Both the position numbers and the translations under genes were made by a program. From positions 27,959,177 to 28,023,176 of the forward strand of contig NC_023750.2 of the NCBI RefSeq assembly GCF_000499845.2: a stretch of 64,000 nucleotides of DNA, read 5' to 3'. The stretch comes from Phaseolus vulgaris (taxonomy: Eukaryota; Streptophyta; Magnoliopsida; Fabales; Fabaceae). The notes under the pieces were generated by a model. That model was not told the origin of the DNA. It was given only the letters and a program-made list of their open reading frames with translations, and did not search any database. Positions 32,990-43,856 of this stretch are shown here, one piece after another. The first letter of the stretch is position 1; each line of letters opens with the position of its first letter.

Positions 32990-33623
32990 TGTTTTATTAT
33001 TTATATCTTATTTTATTCATCAGAATGTATGATCACATTGAAACATGATTCTATAAAAAAAAAATTATGTTGACACCTCTTCTTATAGAGGCTTAAAGGC
33101 AAGGCTTCTTAACAATCAAAAACTATTAAATAGAATTTTTGTCAATCACTAATCAATATCAGTATTTAAGAAGATGTAGGAAATAACATCAGAAAAGAGA
33201 AGGAGCAATAAAAATACATATGCGGATTGGGTTCTGAATCCCCTCCCTTGCATTAGAAGCTTTAGGTAATGGTTTAAGAGGGGTGGAATGAATTTTTGTC
33301 TGGAGAAGAGGTGATGAAGGTATATAAGAGCATTCGATGATGGTGGTTTTGGTGTTAGTGTATTTAGGGAGGTGCAAAACCTTCTCTTGGGGAAGGAACA
33401 ACAGTAGGGCAGCATGGTTCTGGTGTATGGTATGCAAGGTGTCAGCTACCTTTTTTTGAACGATGTTGATCCTATAGTTTCACTTGATTTGAAGTACTCC
33501 CTGGACTTATCAGGAGGAATAGGGGACTATGTGTTGCACTATATCTGGAGAAGCTCGCTCTCATAACTAAGTCTGATCTCTTCGATTTACAATCCTTTAC
33601 TTAGGATTGTAAATACCATTTAT
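32990..33623. other. CACTA interior, unassigned
   Basis: Sequence between the transposase remnant and the palindromic repeats. The minus-strand frames near 33149-33437 have no motif I know, and the deleted catalytic half of the transposase is not found here. Confidence 0.5.
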
Positions 33624-33652
33624 AAGTGCGGCTATTTCTTATAGCCGCACTT
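33624..33652. repeat. Perfect 12-bp stem hairpin
   Basis: AAGTGCGGCTAT, loop TTCTT, ATAGCCGCACTT. The same GCGGCTAT/ATAGCCGC palindrome forms the 52-bp array at 34217-34372, suggesting related transposase-binding sites bounding the interval between them. Confidence 0.9.
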
Positions 33653-33717
33653 GTATATGCCAAAACATTAAAAAAATCAAAAAGTTTAAAACACCGCCAA
33701 TCTTGTGAGAAGGCAAC

Positions 33718-34040
33718 GTTGATGAAGAGTGGCACAGGAGCGCCAACAACGACAATGGCAGCGGAAGCAGCGGCGGACAAGGAAGCAGCGACAGAGCAAA
33801 CCAAAAAACCCACAAGAACCTACGAAGGCAATGAAAGAGTACTGAGCAATGCAAGAAACCAAACAATGTAAGAAAAAATGAAAAAATTTATACATGAAGA
33901 CTGGCACGGGAGCGCTAGCAACGGCGCCGGCGGATAGGGAAGCAGCAACGGAGAAACGAATGCCAGCCAATGAAATATTGCTTCGAGACCACCAATGCAA
34001 GGAAAAAAACATATATAAGAAAAACGAAAACATCTATGCA
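33718..34040. repeat. Diverged direct repeat of about 170 bp
   Basis: Units start near 33720 (GATGAAGAGTGGCACAGGAGCG) and 33893 (CATGAAGACTGGCACGGGAGCG). They share GCGGC/GGAAGCAGCRAC blocks and a tail ending in an A-rich run. Overlapping frames on both strands are by-products of this Ala/Lys-coding simple sequence. Confidence 0.65.
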
Positions 34041-34216
34041 TATATTTGGGAAGATGAAGAGAAAGAAAGAGAGCTCAAGAAACTTACATTGGCACAAATG
34101 GAATGCAAATGCAGCAGAAGGACATGAACTCAGAGCGCAAACGCGGAACGAAAGCAAAGACGAGAAAGAAAGTATGAAATTGTGTGTGGCACACTTCAAA
34201 ATTTAGGGTAAAAAAG

Positions 34217-34372
34217 GATTTACGAATGCGGCTAAAGGTAAAACTGCATTCGTAAATCAAAACGCTTTGATTTACAAGTGCGGCTATACAAATAGCTGCA
34301 TTCGTAAATCAAAACTCTTTGATTTACAAGTGCGGCTATACAAATAGCCGCATTCGTAAATCAAAATAATTT
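34217..34372. repeat. Three tandem 52-bp palindromic repeats
   Basis: Units 34217-34268, 34269-34320 and 34321-34372. Each reads GATTTACAAGTGCGGCTAT ... ATAGCCGCATTCGTAAATC and so can form a hairpin of about 19 bp; the first copy is the most diverged. GCGGGTAGCGTAAAA, the CACTA subterminal word also seen at 1968-1985 and 28938-28955, follows at about 34402. Confidence 0.92.
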
Positions 34373-34437
34373 CAAAAATGTCACCGCGTTTTTTGCAAAA
34401 GCGGGTAGCGTAAAAGCCACACTAAATAAAGAGTACC

Positions 34438-34993
34438 ATTTTCTTCTTTTTGCACTATTGCATCCAATTCCACAACCATATATGGAAGGGGTTTGTTATA
34501 AAGTCCTGTTTGGAAGTCCTCAGGACCTTTAATTAGGGTAAAGTTGTGAATGGTGATGGTGGAAGAGAAAATCAAAGTTTGGCAATATGCACATTTTAAG
34601 AGTAAAATTGGTTGCAGAATTTGTTTCAAATATGCGTCTACATGTGTTCTTTTTGTTGTCTTCATTTTATATAACAGGCGTTTCAACCTACATATGGTAT
34701 AGGGGTGCTAGTGATATTGGAAAACTTGTACACAGACCATACTGGCTATTTTGAACCATTATCAATCACAAAACCATCATGAAACATTTTAGAGACACTG
34801 CATTTCTTTTTCATCCACTGAATCTCCAAGATCTCTTTTTCCTCCCCTCCAATTGCATAGTAAAAATATCCAAACAATTAGATAATAACTTTATTCCCCT
34901 CCATTCCACTCATTATTAGATTTCCAACTCAAAAACAAACACTAACAACTACCTCTTCCTCCCATTAATGAGTTCATTAGAAAACATAGTCAC
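34438..34993. other. CACTA interior, unassigned
   Basis: No confident gene. A minus-strand frame (34686-34381) has no recognised motif. It ends at the TSD of the solo LTR at 34994. Confidence 0.5.
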
Positions 34994-35747
34994 TGTACTG
35001 ACCAATGCTCAGTTCTCGGTAGTACTTTTGTATGCTCGGTTCTTTTGCACCGCGAGAGGCCTGCTCAGTTCTTTTGCACCACGAGAGGCCTGCTCGATTG
35101 TTGGGCCTAAGTAAACCTGTGTCAATGGCCTTGGTCAGGTTGGGCCCAGAGCGCATGATGGGTACGCAAAGTAATTTCATTCATGCGCCTGTTTAAAAGA
35201 TATATTTGTGTGGTAAATATAATCTTGTTATTTTATTGTTAGTATGTGGCAATATTTTCTCTGTTACGTATGTGTTACATGTTTCTGTTGCATATTTGTT
35301 TCACGTGGCCAGTTGTTATTAACCTTTAGTAGATAGGGGGATGCATTTATAATAGAATGTTGGCATGCGCTTTGGCACCTGAAGATCATTGGTGCCCGTG
35401 ACAGGTGGTTTTGCTGTTATTTTATCGTACTAGAATATTTTCAGTTAAGATTATCTTATCTCTAGGGAGAATGGTTGCATGTTGCATGTTGCATGTGCGA
35501 CAATAAAAGGAGAGCAAGTCTCCAGGAAAAGGTACGTTGTTTTGGCACACTTTAATAAACTGTTACTTTTGGTGAGCCCTCGCTGACTTGATCATTGGAG
35601 TGTAATCAACAAGTAGGGCGTCCTCTGTCCCAACGGAGCCTTATTCTAGCACAATAAGGAGACGTGGTTCTTATTCCAGAAGAGGTAGATCCAGGAGGAG
35701 GCGTTCAACCTAAGGTCAACCGGCGACACGGTCAACCAGAGAGAACA
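34994..35747 (+). repeat. Solo LTR R3, same family as R1 and R2
   Basis: 754 bp, plus orientation (TGTACTGACCAATGC... to ...CAACCAGAGAGAACA) with a perfect TSD GTCAC (34989-34993 and 35748-35752). It is inverted relative to R1 and R2. No internal region is present. Confidence 0.85.
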
Positions 35748-36064
35748 GTCACATTCCATGATATGAAACCTACTATCAGCTTCTTCAACTAACATACAAG
35801 TTAAGGTCATACATATATAAGAGTCTGCAGGTTCATTGCCAAATAGTCTTATTAATCAAACCAAACCAAGTGAAAATTCAAAGCAAAGAAATTTCATTCA
35901 TTGCTACCACAGTAAAAGTTGAATTTCGTACCATACATACAACAAATATGGTCAGTGACCACCACATATGACTCATAACAAAATCATTCAATTTACAAAA
36001 AAAAAACTAATAAAACATGACTACATGTCTTGTAAAGAAGATTAGGCAAGATCATGAACATGGT
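35748..36064. other. CACTA interior, nothing recognised
   Basis: AT-rich sequence between the R3 LTR and the putative gene fragment. It may be that fragment's 3' untranslated region. Confidence 0.4.
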
Positions 36065-36544
36065 TTAAAACACATAAGATATACTAGCCTCACATTGATG
36101 AAGCACAGGAGCTGAATTAAAGTAACAATCTATAATATTTTCCCTGCATCCTTGACAGTAGCCAAATTGGTAAAGCACACGTCCCACACTCCAAAGCAAA
36201 CATCCATGTGAGTCCAGCTCTAACTTCACATTTTTACCGAAGAGAAACCTAGTTTAAAACAATACCAATTACAATAACTATATCAACAACATGACTCTAG
36301 CTAGACCACATGAAAACGCAATCAACAGAATTTACATTAAGGCTAAGTGATCCAAAATCCAAAAGCATCCAACCAGCATCTCAGTTCCTAGTTCCACATT
36401 TTACATTGAAATCAAGGTTTTTAAAAAAAATTGAGTAGAAACAAAACAAAACGTAATTTCCCGCAATATCAAGCAACGAAACGAGATGGCAAAAAAAACC
36501 TGAACAAGCTACCTTGCTGAAATGCAATTGTCGCAGAACTCCGT

Positions 36545-37554
36545 TGATGTGAGTTGATATTATGAGTTTTCATTTAGGTGACACTTTACTTTTAGGATTG
36601 AGATTTTTAGGCATTTATGGGTGAAACCTTAGGAAAATTCCTACTAGATATTAACTTAACCAAGTGGTTAAGTAGATGTGGAGGTGCATTTCTCAAAGGC
36701 AAAAGGAAAAGGCATTGATAAGATGAACATGATACTAAGAATAGGTGTGGAATTAAGCATGGAAAGCAAGAGTAAATGACAATAGCCGAATGGACATTTT
36801 TAGTACCGAAGAATCAAGGAACGTAGATAAGGAAATCAAACAAGAACGTATTTATGCATAAAATGGAATGACAAATGGAAGGAAAAGATGAAGGAATAAG
36901 GAAGCTTATGAGAATGGAGTTGAGAATGGTAGCACGCCACTTGGATGATGAATTTACTCCAAGATAAGTGTTGGAAGCCGCCACTAGAGAGCTCTCAAAA
37001 ACTCAGAAGATAAGACTAAAGACTAAGAGGAACAAGCCTCACTAGCATCACACACAAATTTGTGCAGAGTAACTTTTCTTCTATTAATTTCAACTTGTAA
37101 AATACACTAGGTAGGCCTCTTATTTATAGGTGACGGAGCCTTGGAGAACAAGCTAAAGGGGTAGGATGGGAAAAGGGGAAAAATGGGTAGTCTTAGGGTT
37201 TGACTAGTCAAACCCGCATCCTAGGCTTGCCCTTCTAGAAACTAGGTCAAAATGTCTTCCAAAAGGGCTAGGAACAAGCTAAAATGCTACCCACACCCCC
37301 TATTATGCTAATGGTACCTTATTCTAGCCTATATTTTCTATTTGGACCCCTAAAGTGAGTCCAATTTAATTACAAACATATTCTTTTTTTTTAAGATGAC
37401 CAGAAGGAAGAACTTATGATATTTTGGTTTATAGCTTCTTCTTCCTTTGCTGTTTTTTTCTCGAGGCTTGGTGGGGCTTGGCTTTGTATCTTGAGATGAC
37501 TGACCCTTTTGGGAAGTTCTTGTTGTCTCCTTAGCCATCTGTCGGTTTGTATCA
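36545..37554 (-). repeat. TR-GAG-2 3' LTR
   Basis: 1010 bp. Its right edge ...TTTGTATCA is followed by internal sequence resembling the pre-LTR region of TR-GAG-1 (GGACGAATTC). Confidence 0.85.
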
Positions 37555-37699
37555 TGCTCTCCAGGTTCGAAAGAATTCGTCCTCGAACTTAGAACTCCTG
37601 CAAATAACATACTGAGTTTGTTCACATGATTTGTATATGGTAGGTGTGAAGCACACTTATGTTAATTAAGCTTAGGGAGATTACATGGTTGAATTTTAG

Positions 37700-38580
37700 C
37701 TACAGACCATGTTTGGAAAGAATAATTTGGGATGAAATGATTTGGGAGAATCCTCTTAGAAGGTGATAACCTTTAGGAAGTTTTTGAATATCATCCCTAA
37801 ACTTCTTAATCAAATATGTCAAGTATTTAGAATGTTTAGGTAATGAAAAAGACAACGAAGAAAAACACCTTTGAGGTGAAGTGGTGATACCCATGTTATC
37901 TTGTCCTTTGTTTTCTCTTTCATTTTCACTTTTGGTTTTTGTTTTAATTTGGTCTTGATTTACCTCTTGTAACATTATGGTTCTTTTATTTGGACAATTG
38001 GCAGCTATGTGCCCAAAACCTAAACATTTAAAAAACATTTTGTGCTTGAATTTTTGGGTGACTTAGGGGTAGAGGTAGAAGAATTGTGTTTAGAAACTTT
38101 TCGGTGAGAAGTGTTTTCTTTTGAGAAAAATGGAAGGAGAAGTTTTTGTAGAATTTTTCTTTATATCCTTCCATGAAGATTTGTAGAAGCCATCATTATG
38201 AGTATTTTTGAAAGTTGTTTTCTTCGAAATTTGTGATTCCATCTTGATGGCTAGGTGAACCAACATCTTTAAAGAAGAGTACTCATATACTTCTACAACA
38301 TCTCAAATTTCTCACCTCAAACCACTTACAAACATAGTTATCTTTGACTCATCACTATTAGGCATATTAATTTTAGTCAAAGTTGTTTCTAAATTCTCAA
38401 AATATTCCTTTACCGTCCTAGGTCCTTGATGAAGCCGTTGGAGCTTCAAAAAGTGTTCCTTCCTATGAGGAGGAACAAACCACACGCGTATACATGCTTT
38501 CATTGTCAAAATTGTGCACTCGCCAATCATTTTCTTGACTCCCATAGTGATGGCATTTCCTATGAGCTCTTCTTGGATTT
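37700..38580 (-). pseudogene. gag: TR-GAG-2 gag remnant
   Basis: Blocks matching the TR-GAG-1 gag: 38545-38312 (VWFVPPHRKEHFLKLQRLHQG, TTLTKINM), then frameshifts. At 38038-37700 a knuckle region FKCLGFGHIAANC has its first cysteine lost near an expanded T run, followed by the tail SPQRCFSSLSFSLPKH and YHLLRGF. The N-terminal part is interrupted by the insertion starting at about 38585. It is not functional. Confidence 0.8.
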
Positions 38581-38584
38581 TTGT

Positions 38585-39217
38585 TGATGATGGTGCGGAA
38601 GCTTAATGGAGGAGATGGACAAGGTCCTCCTAAGAGGTGTGGTGACCTTGAAGGTGCATGAAGAGTGTGGAAATGGGGAGGTTCGGCCAGCCCCTTTGAA
38701 GGTGGTGAAATGAAGATTAAAACCTAGAAGCTAGGCAAGGGGTAATGTATGGCACTAAATTGGCAACATAACAATACTCTATTCAATCTTGAAAATACAA
38801 GGTGTAGGCTCCTCCTTTTATAGGCTAAGGAGGACCGTAATGCAACCCTAATGCTAATCAAAATGAAATGCAAATTACATCACATGGAGCACATGGCCGG
38901 CCATGTGGAGAAACATTCTAGAACGTGAGCAAATCTAGGGTAAATCACATGGAAACAAGTTTATGCTATTCACACTACACTAATACTAAGCTACCCTTAA
39001 TAGGCCTTCATGTAGCATGTACAAATTGCTTTCTCTACCATCCGTAGCTTGACCCAAATCTGCATGGAGACGCTTGGCCATGGACCTAGTGATAGGTCCT
39101 AGACGCTCTCCCTCTAGACGCTCTCCAACTTATGCTAGACGCTCTTCACTCCCTCCTAGACGCTCTTGATTCGGTTCTTGTATTTCATGGGGTGTTGAGC
39201 TTGGCCCTCTTCCATCA
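38585..39217 (-). repeat. LTR-like insertion with TAGACGCTCT repeats
   Basis: The stretch interrupts gag homology. On the minus strand it starts TGATGGAAGAGGG and ends CCACCATCA, the end pattern of TR-GAG LTRs, and it has a TATA-like TATAAAAGG near 38818. CTAGACGCTCT recurs four times at about 39107-39173. I found no clean TSD, so the edges are uncertain. Confidence 0.4.
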
Positions 39218-39669
39218 CATAGTGCATGGAATGTATAGTTGCTCTTGGCGACTCCTATATCCTTTCTTGAGTTTGCCTTAGTCTTTGCAATCTTTTTGCT
39301 AGTCAGCTTATTTCCTCGTCTTTATGGACCATTCGCTTCTTAACTTCCACAAGTTCTCCCAAAAGGTGGGCTTTGTGATGTGATTGCGATTTTGAAGATT
39401 CACCTAAAGACAAATGACCCATAATGTTTGTACAAAGGAAACAAACAATTAGTGAAAATAATTTAATCACTCCTCGTGTGTTTCACTCAAGAAAGAAATG
39501 CTTTCAACAAAGGCCTTTCTTGAGGTTGAAAACTCTCAAATGAAAAAGGTCAAAGCCTTAAACATTTGATCTTAAAGGAAACCACCACAAAATTTAAGGA
39601 AAAGAAAAAAAAAAACAAGAAAAGCTTAAGCAAGAAAATCTAAACCAAATTGGAGAAAGAGATGATGAC

Positions 39670-40151
39670 TGTTCTGACCTCAAGTCCGAGAGATAGCATC
39701 GCTAGGGTCAATCACCGCATCCGAGGTATTGTCCGCTTTGGAGGTTGGTGCTTCGTCACAGTTTTGTCCTGAAAAGGCGCCTCGGTGGGTTGAAGGAGGA
39801 AGGAGTATATAAACTACCTTTGGCCTCGACTTCTGAGCGATGTGGGACTATATTGGCATACGGGAACAAGCCCCCCAGTCGAGGTCTAAGGGAATAGGAT
39901 TCCCCCTAGCTGAGGGGCTAAGGAGCTTCTTCGGCCCCACGGTGGGCGCCAATGTTTCGACCTCAAGTCTGAGAGATAGCATCGCTAGGTTCAATCACCG
40001 CATTCGAGGTATTGTCCGCATTGGAGGTCGGTGCTCCGTCACGATTTTGTCCTGAAAAGGCGCCTCGGTGGGTTGAGGGAGGAAGGAGTATATAAACTAC
40101 CCTTGGCCTCGACTCCTGAGCGATGTGGGACTATATTGGCATACGGGAATA
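39670..40151 (-). mobile_element. TRIM/SMART miniature LTR retrotransposon
   Basis: 482 bp: two 199-bp LTRs (39670-39868 and 39953-40151) around an 84-bp interior, with a perfect TSD ATGAC (39665-39669 and 40152-40156). On the minus strand the interior starts with a primer site TGGCGCCCACCGTGGGGCC (39951-39933) and ends with a polypurine tract GACTGGGGGGCT just before the 3' LTR. There is no coding capacity. The 18-nt core of the primer site is identical to that of Tat-1. It lies inside the interior of TR-GAG-2. Confidence 0.92.
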
Positions 40152-40786
40152 ATGACAAAACTTGAAAAGGAAGACAAGCAAGAAAAAGGCACACAAAAAG
40201 ACTCTAAGATACTTACTTAGCCTTGAATAATGAAGTTTTACTATTGCTAGAAAAATGTAAAAGCAAAAGGATCAATTCCACAATGTTGAAATCAATTTGC
40301 CAAATAACATGAATCCACTTTGAGAAATGGTGATTTGACCAAAAAAAAAATGGTGGCGTCTACTTTTGTTCTCTCTTTTGTTATACTAATTGGATGTTTA
40401 TAAAAATAAGATGTTCACAATTCTTTTCAAGCATATTTCATTTACTATCAATTTCTCAAAAGAAAAGTGTTGGATTCAAATTAATTGAGCACTTGAAATC
40501 TTATGTTTGGAACAAAGATCTACCTCTACTTTAAACAAACTTCTAGTGATTTTTAGACTTCAAAATTTAAAGCAAAATAAGTAGAATCAAAGTAATGACA
40601 CCTACAACACTAAGAACATATGACACAATCACAAGAGATAAGAAAAAAAAATGGACAACAATTTAAACATTCAAAAGCGAAATAGAAGTGCTAATGAATA
40701 AAAGAGGTGCTAAAAAATGAAAAACAAGAAAGTAATGGCTGAATTTTAAAGTTGCTTGAATGTAAAAGTAATGGCCGATACCCACA

Positions 40787-41768
40787 TGATGTGAGTTGAT
40801 TTTATGAGTTTTCATTTAGGTGACACTTTACTTTTAGGATTGAGATTGTTAGGCATTTATGAGTGAAACCTTAGGAAAATTCTCACTGGACATTAACTTA
40901 ACCAAGTGGTTAAGTAGATGTGAATGTGCATTTCTCAAAGGCAAAAGGAAAAGACATTGATAAGATGAACATGATGCCAAGAATAGGTGCGGAATTAAGC
41001 ATGGAAAGCAAGAGTAAATGACAATAGCCAAATGGACACAAGGAAATCAAACAAGAACATATTTATGAATAAAATGGAATGACAACTGGAAGGAAAAGAT
41101 GAAGGAATAATGAGGCTTATGAGAATAGAGTTGAGAATGGTAGCACACCACTTGGATGATGAATTTACTCCAAGATAAGTGTTGGAAGTCGCCACTTGAG
41201 AGCTCTCAAAAACTCAGAAGATAAGACTAAAGACTAAGAGGAACAAGCCTCGCTAGCATTACACACAAATTTGTGTAGAGTAACTTTTCTTCTATTAATT
41301 TCAACTTGTAAAATACACTAGGTACGCCTCTTATTTATAGGTGAAGGAGCCTTGGAGAACAAGATAAAGGGGAAGGATGGGAAAAGGGGAAAAATGGGCA
41401 TCTTTAGGGTTTGACTAAGTCAAACCCGCATCCTAGGCTTGTCCTTCTAGAAACTAGGTCAAAATGTCTTCCAAAAGGGCTAGGAACAAGCTAAAATGCT
41501 ACCCACACCCCCTATTATGCTAATGGTACCTTATTCTAGCCTATTTTTGCTATTTGGACCCCTAAAGTGAGCCCAATTTAATTACCAAACATATTCTATT
41601 TTTTTTAAGAAGACCAAAAGGAAGAACTTCTAATATTTTCATTTATAGCTTCTTCTTCTTTTGCTGATTCTTTCCCGAGGCTTGGTGGGTTCTGGCTTTG
41701 TATCTTGAGATGAATGATCCTTTTCGAAAGTTCTGGTTGTGTCCTTAGTCATCTGTCGGTTTGTATCA
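40787..41768 (-). repeat. TR-GAG-2 5' LTR
   Basis: 982 bp, paired with 36545-37554. The two diverge by many substitutions and small indels, so this element is older than TR-GAG-1. The adjacent minus-strand sequence TGTGGGTATCGGCC may be the decayed primer site. Confidence 0.85.
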
Positions 41769-42195
41769 TCCGCCCTCCTTCCTCTACCTCCAGCGCCACC
41801 ACATGAAATAGGGTTGGTTAAATTGAAATGCAAAAAAGTGTAGAAGTGGAAGTCGTTTTCAGATAATGAACAAACCTGAACAAATCCTTTCGCGGAGGTG
41901 TTAATGGTGGCGATTTTGGATAATGAGGAGTTTCGTGAAGCACACAGGATTTCGCGAGTACAACTTCCCAAGTAGAGTTTCACAAGTAGGGCTTCGTGTG
42001 GAGGGTTCGTGAGGAGGGATTTGTTAGGGTTTAAGTGTTTAGGTAGAGAGAGGTTTGAGTGTTTAGGCAAAGAGAGGGAAGAAACTTTCTTTTCCCAATA
42101 GTCAAACAAGATTTTCAAAAATAATTGGGAATAAAGTTTCAGTTACTAAGAATATTTTCAAAAATAATTGGGAATAATGAGGGAAGGAAAACTTA

Positions 42196-42351
42196 TTTTT
42201 ATTCTGAAGGATAATTGTGACAGTTGAAAATGACATATTTTTAAAGATAATTGTGGCGGTTAGTCAAATGACGTATTATACTGAAATTTGTGGCGGTTAT
42301 TAATAATTGACATATTAAAACCGTCATTTTTTACACGATTTTTTTGTAGTG
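42196..42351 (-). repeat. CACTA 5' subterminal region and terminus
   Basis: Three TGTGGCGG/TGTGACAG-type words lead to TTTTTTTGTAGTG at 42339-42351. They mirror the left end at 28854-28960 and are likely transposase-binding sites. Confidence 0.75.
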
Positions 42352-43038
42352 ATCTTCTTTTCATACTTTCCATGCTTGTAATGGCCAACATGAGTGGCTA
42401 ATTCTACCTTTTGGGATTAAGAGTAATTTGTTCAAAGTCTTATGTATTGAGGTGATATATAAATATAATATTATGTTCTTGATTGATGATTGGTATTGTC
42501 ATTTTATTTTTAACGCTTGTTTTATCATGGTTCTGATCCTTAGATTTGACTGAAAAGTATTTCCAAGCATCTAACTTAAATGATAATACTTAACATATTT
42601 GAATTCTAGGAATAGATTTAAAATGTTAATTGCTATCAACATCTGCTCGTAACGATAATGAGTTTTTATAAATATGCAAGAAATTGATATTTAAGAGACT
42701 ATCTTAATAATTTTATATTCGAGGAATCAATATAAATGAATTTTATATGGACATTAATATCAATCAAAGATAAAATATTATCATGCTTTTCAAAATACAA
42801 AAGAGTGAGAATGATGAATCACAATCCCAATTTTCTCACTTGAATCAACTCTTTAATTTGCTTTATTTACATTTTTACAATCTCATACTCAACAAACATC
42901 CTACAAACTTTTACTTATTGTTTTCTATTAAGTGAATCTTATACTTGAGAATTCAACTATTCCTTGTGGGTTCGATATCCGTTCTTAGAAACAAATTATT
43001 ACTTCTAACATGGTACACTTGCGGTAAAATAGTTATCA

Positions 43039-43211
43039 AGAGCAAGTTTTTCTCTTGAGTGATCTTGCTTGGGCATACTCTTTTATCTTCATCTTCCCTT
43101 AGATTCCTGAAATTAGCACAAACTTGAGAATAAATAGTTCTATTTCTTCTCATAATCCAAAAATATGTAAAAAGTTTCAAGTTTCTAGAATTATAACTTT
43201 ATCAATAATTA
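43039..43211. other. Short spacer before Tat-3
   Basis: 173 bp with no recognised feature, between the old gypsy LTR and the Tat-3 5' LTR. Confidence 0.5.
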
Positions 43212-43856
43212 TGTCCTGACCAGTCCTCAGTCATTGACCCAAAGACTGACCTCAGACATCACACACCGATGCTTGGTGATGGAAGGAGGGCCACGAGGTG
43301 GACCCCAGACGTACCCACCAGAGGAACAGTTAGTCTTTGGACATTGGTATTCTAAGCCCGATGTTGGAGATCGATATCGAACCTCGCCAGTAGAGCGAGA
43401 AGATCGGACATCGATCGTCAGAACGTTGTAGAAGGACACATAAGGTGGGCCTAACAGCCATGACAAGTTAACAAGTAAAGACATGAGATATGCGGGAAGC
43501 CTAAGTCACGAGGGACCCATGTAAACAGTGTGTATGACGCATGAAGGCGTAGCACATGTGGATAATCCTAGGGGGCGTCAAGGCCCATTAGGGTTTCCAA
43601 GGAAGCTACATGCATGGCACGTGAATACTTAGGGCACCCACGAAGCAGATGGCGCTAGAGAATAGGTGCACAAGTTGGTACCCAAGCGGCCACTCTGTCA
43701 TTCGTTGCACTCCAATTAAGGGAAGTTCATGTGACAGATACACTAAGATTCTATGAATAGCGGCGCAAGGGCATTCCCGAAGGAACCCTAGTTAAGGGTA
43801 ACAGCACAAAGGTAAACCCTAGTTTTAGCCTATATAAAGGGTGCTAAGAACCCTAG
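43212..43856 (+). repeat. Tat-3 5' LTR, left piece with promoter
   Basis: Starts TGTCCTGACCAGTCC. TATATAAA at 43831-43838 is the likely TATA box, so the solo LTR inserted about 20 bp downstream, at or near the transcription start. The right piece resumes at 56888 after the TSD. Confidence 0.75.

Larger units (their letters stand above)
36545..41768 (-). mobile_element. TR-GAG element 2 with nested insertions
   Basis: LTRs 36545-37554 and 40787-41768 (about 1.0 kb each, same layout as TR-GAG-1: minus strand TGATACAAACC... to ...CATCA). The flanks TCCGT (36540-36544) and TCCGC (41769-41773) match at 4 of 5 positions, a decayed TSD. The gag gene is broken and there is no pol. A TRIM element (39670-40151) and an LTR-like insertion (about 38585-39217) sit in the internal region. 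Confidence 0.85.
36065..42118 (-). pseudogene. Possible captured gene fragment inside the CACTA, split by a TR-GAG insertion
   Basis: Read leftward. An open frame from 42118 reaches the TR-GAG right edge at 41769 (...CGGAGGRGRRA). After removing the element and one TSD copy, the same frame continues at 36539 with EFCDNCISA up to a donor CAAG/GTAGC at 36513/36512. An intron of 264 bp ends with an acceptor CTAG at 36249. The next exon, 36248-36065, is open to TAA (ends SISYVF). It has CDNC and CQGC cysteine pairs, possibly a zinc-binding fold. I do not recognise the protein. CACTA elements are known to capture host gene pieces. The upstream part is low-complexity and may not be coding. Confidence 0.4.
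28854..42351 (-). mobile_element. CACTA (En/Spm) element, internally deleted and invaded
   Basis: The right end reads ...TTTTTTTGTAGTG, the reverse complement of CACTACAAAAAAA. The left end CTTTACAAAAAAAAA is the same terminus with two changes. A 3-bp TSD ATC flanks both (28851-28853 and 42352-42354), as expected for CACTA. GTGGCGG words lie near both ends. It carries the C-terminal half of the transposase (minus) and lacks the catalytic N-terminal half. Nested insertions are the LTR at 34994-35747 and the TR-GAG element at 36545-41768. It is non-autonomous. Confidence 0.8.
28335..43038 (+). repeat. Old gypsy LTR, split by the CACTA element
   Basis: Left part 28335-28853 starts TGATAAGTGTCATATTTCAG and has five CTCACCTAAGC / CTCGCCCAAGTGAG-like words (about 28590-28725). 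The right part 42355-43038 contains CATGAGTGGCTAATTCTACC and ends GTGGGTTCGATATCC...ACACTTGCGG...TTATCA. I recognise both as typical of large Athila/Ogre-type legume LTRs. Joined, it is about 1.2 kb. The flanks GGAGT and AGAGC match only 3 of 5, so whether it is a solo LTR is unclear. No gypsy internal region follows. Confidence 0.6.

Noticed and set aside
33601..34206. Cluster of overlapping 70-115-codon frames on both strands
   Set aside because: They fall in a 170-bp simple direct repeat and shift frame between copies. They are not conserved as protein.
42953..43180. 75-codon minus frame
   Set aside because: Overlaps the characteristic 3' end of an old gypsy LTR; no protein motif.
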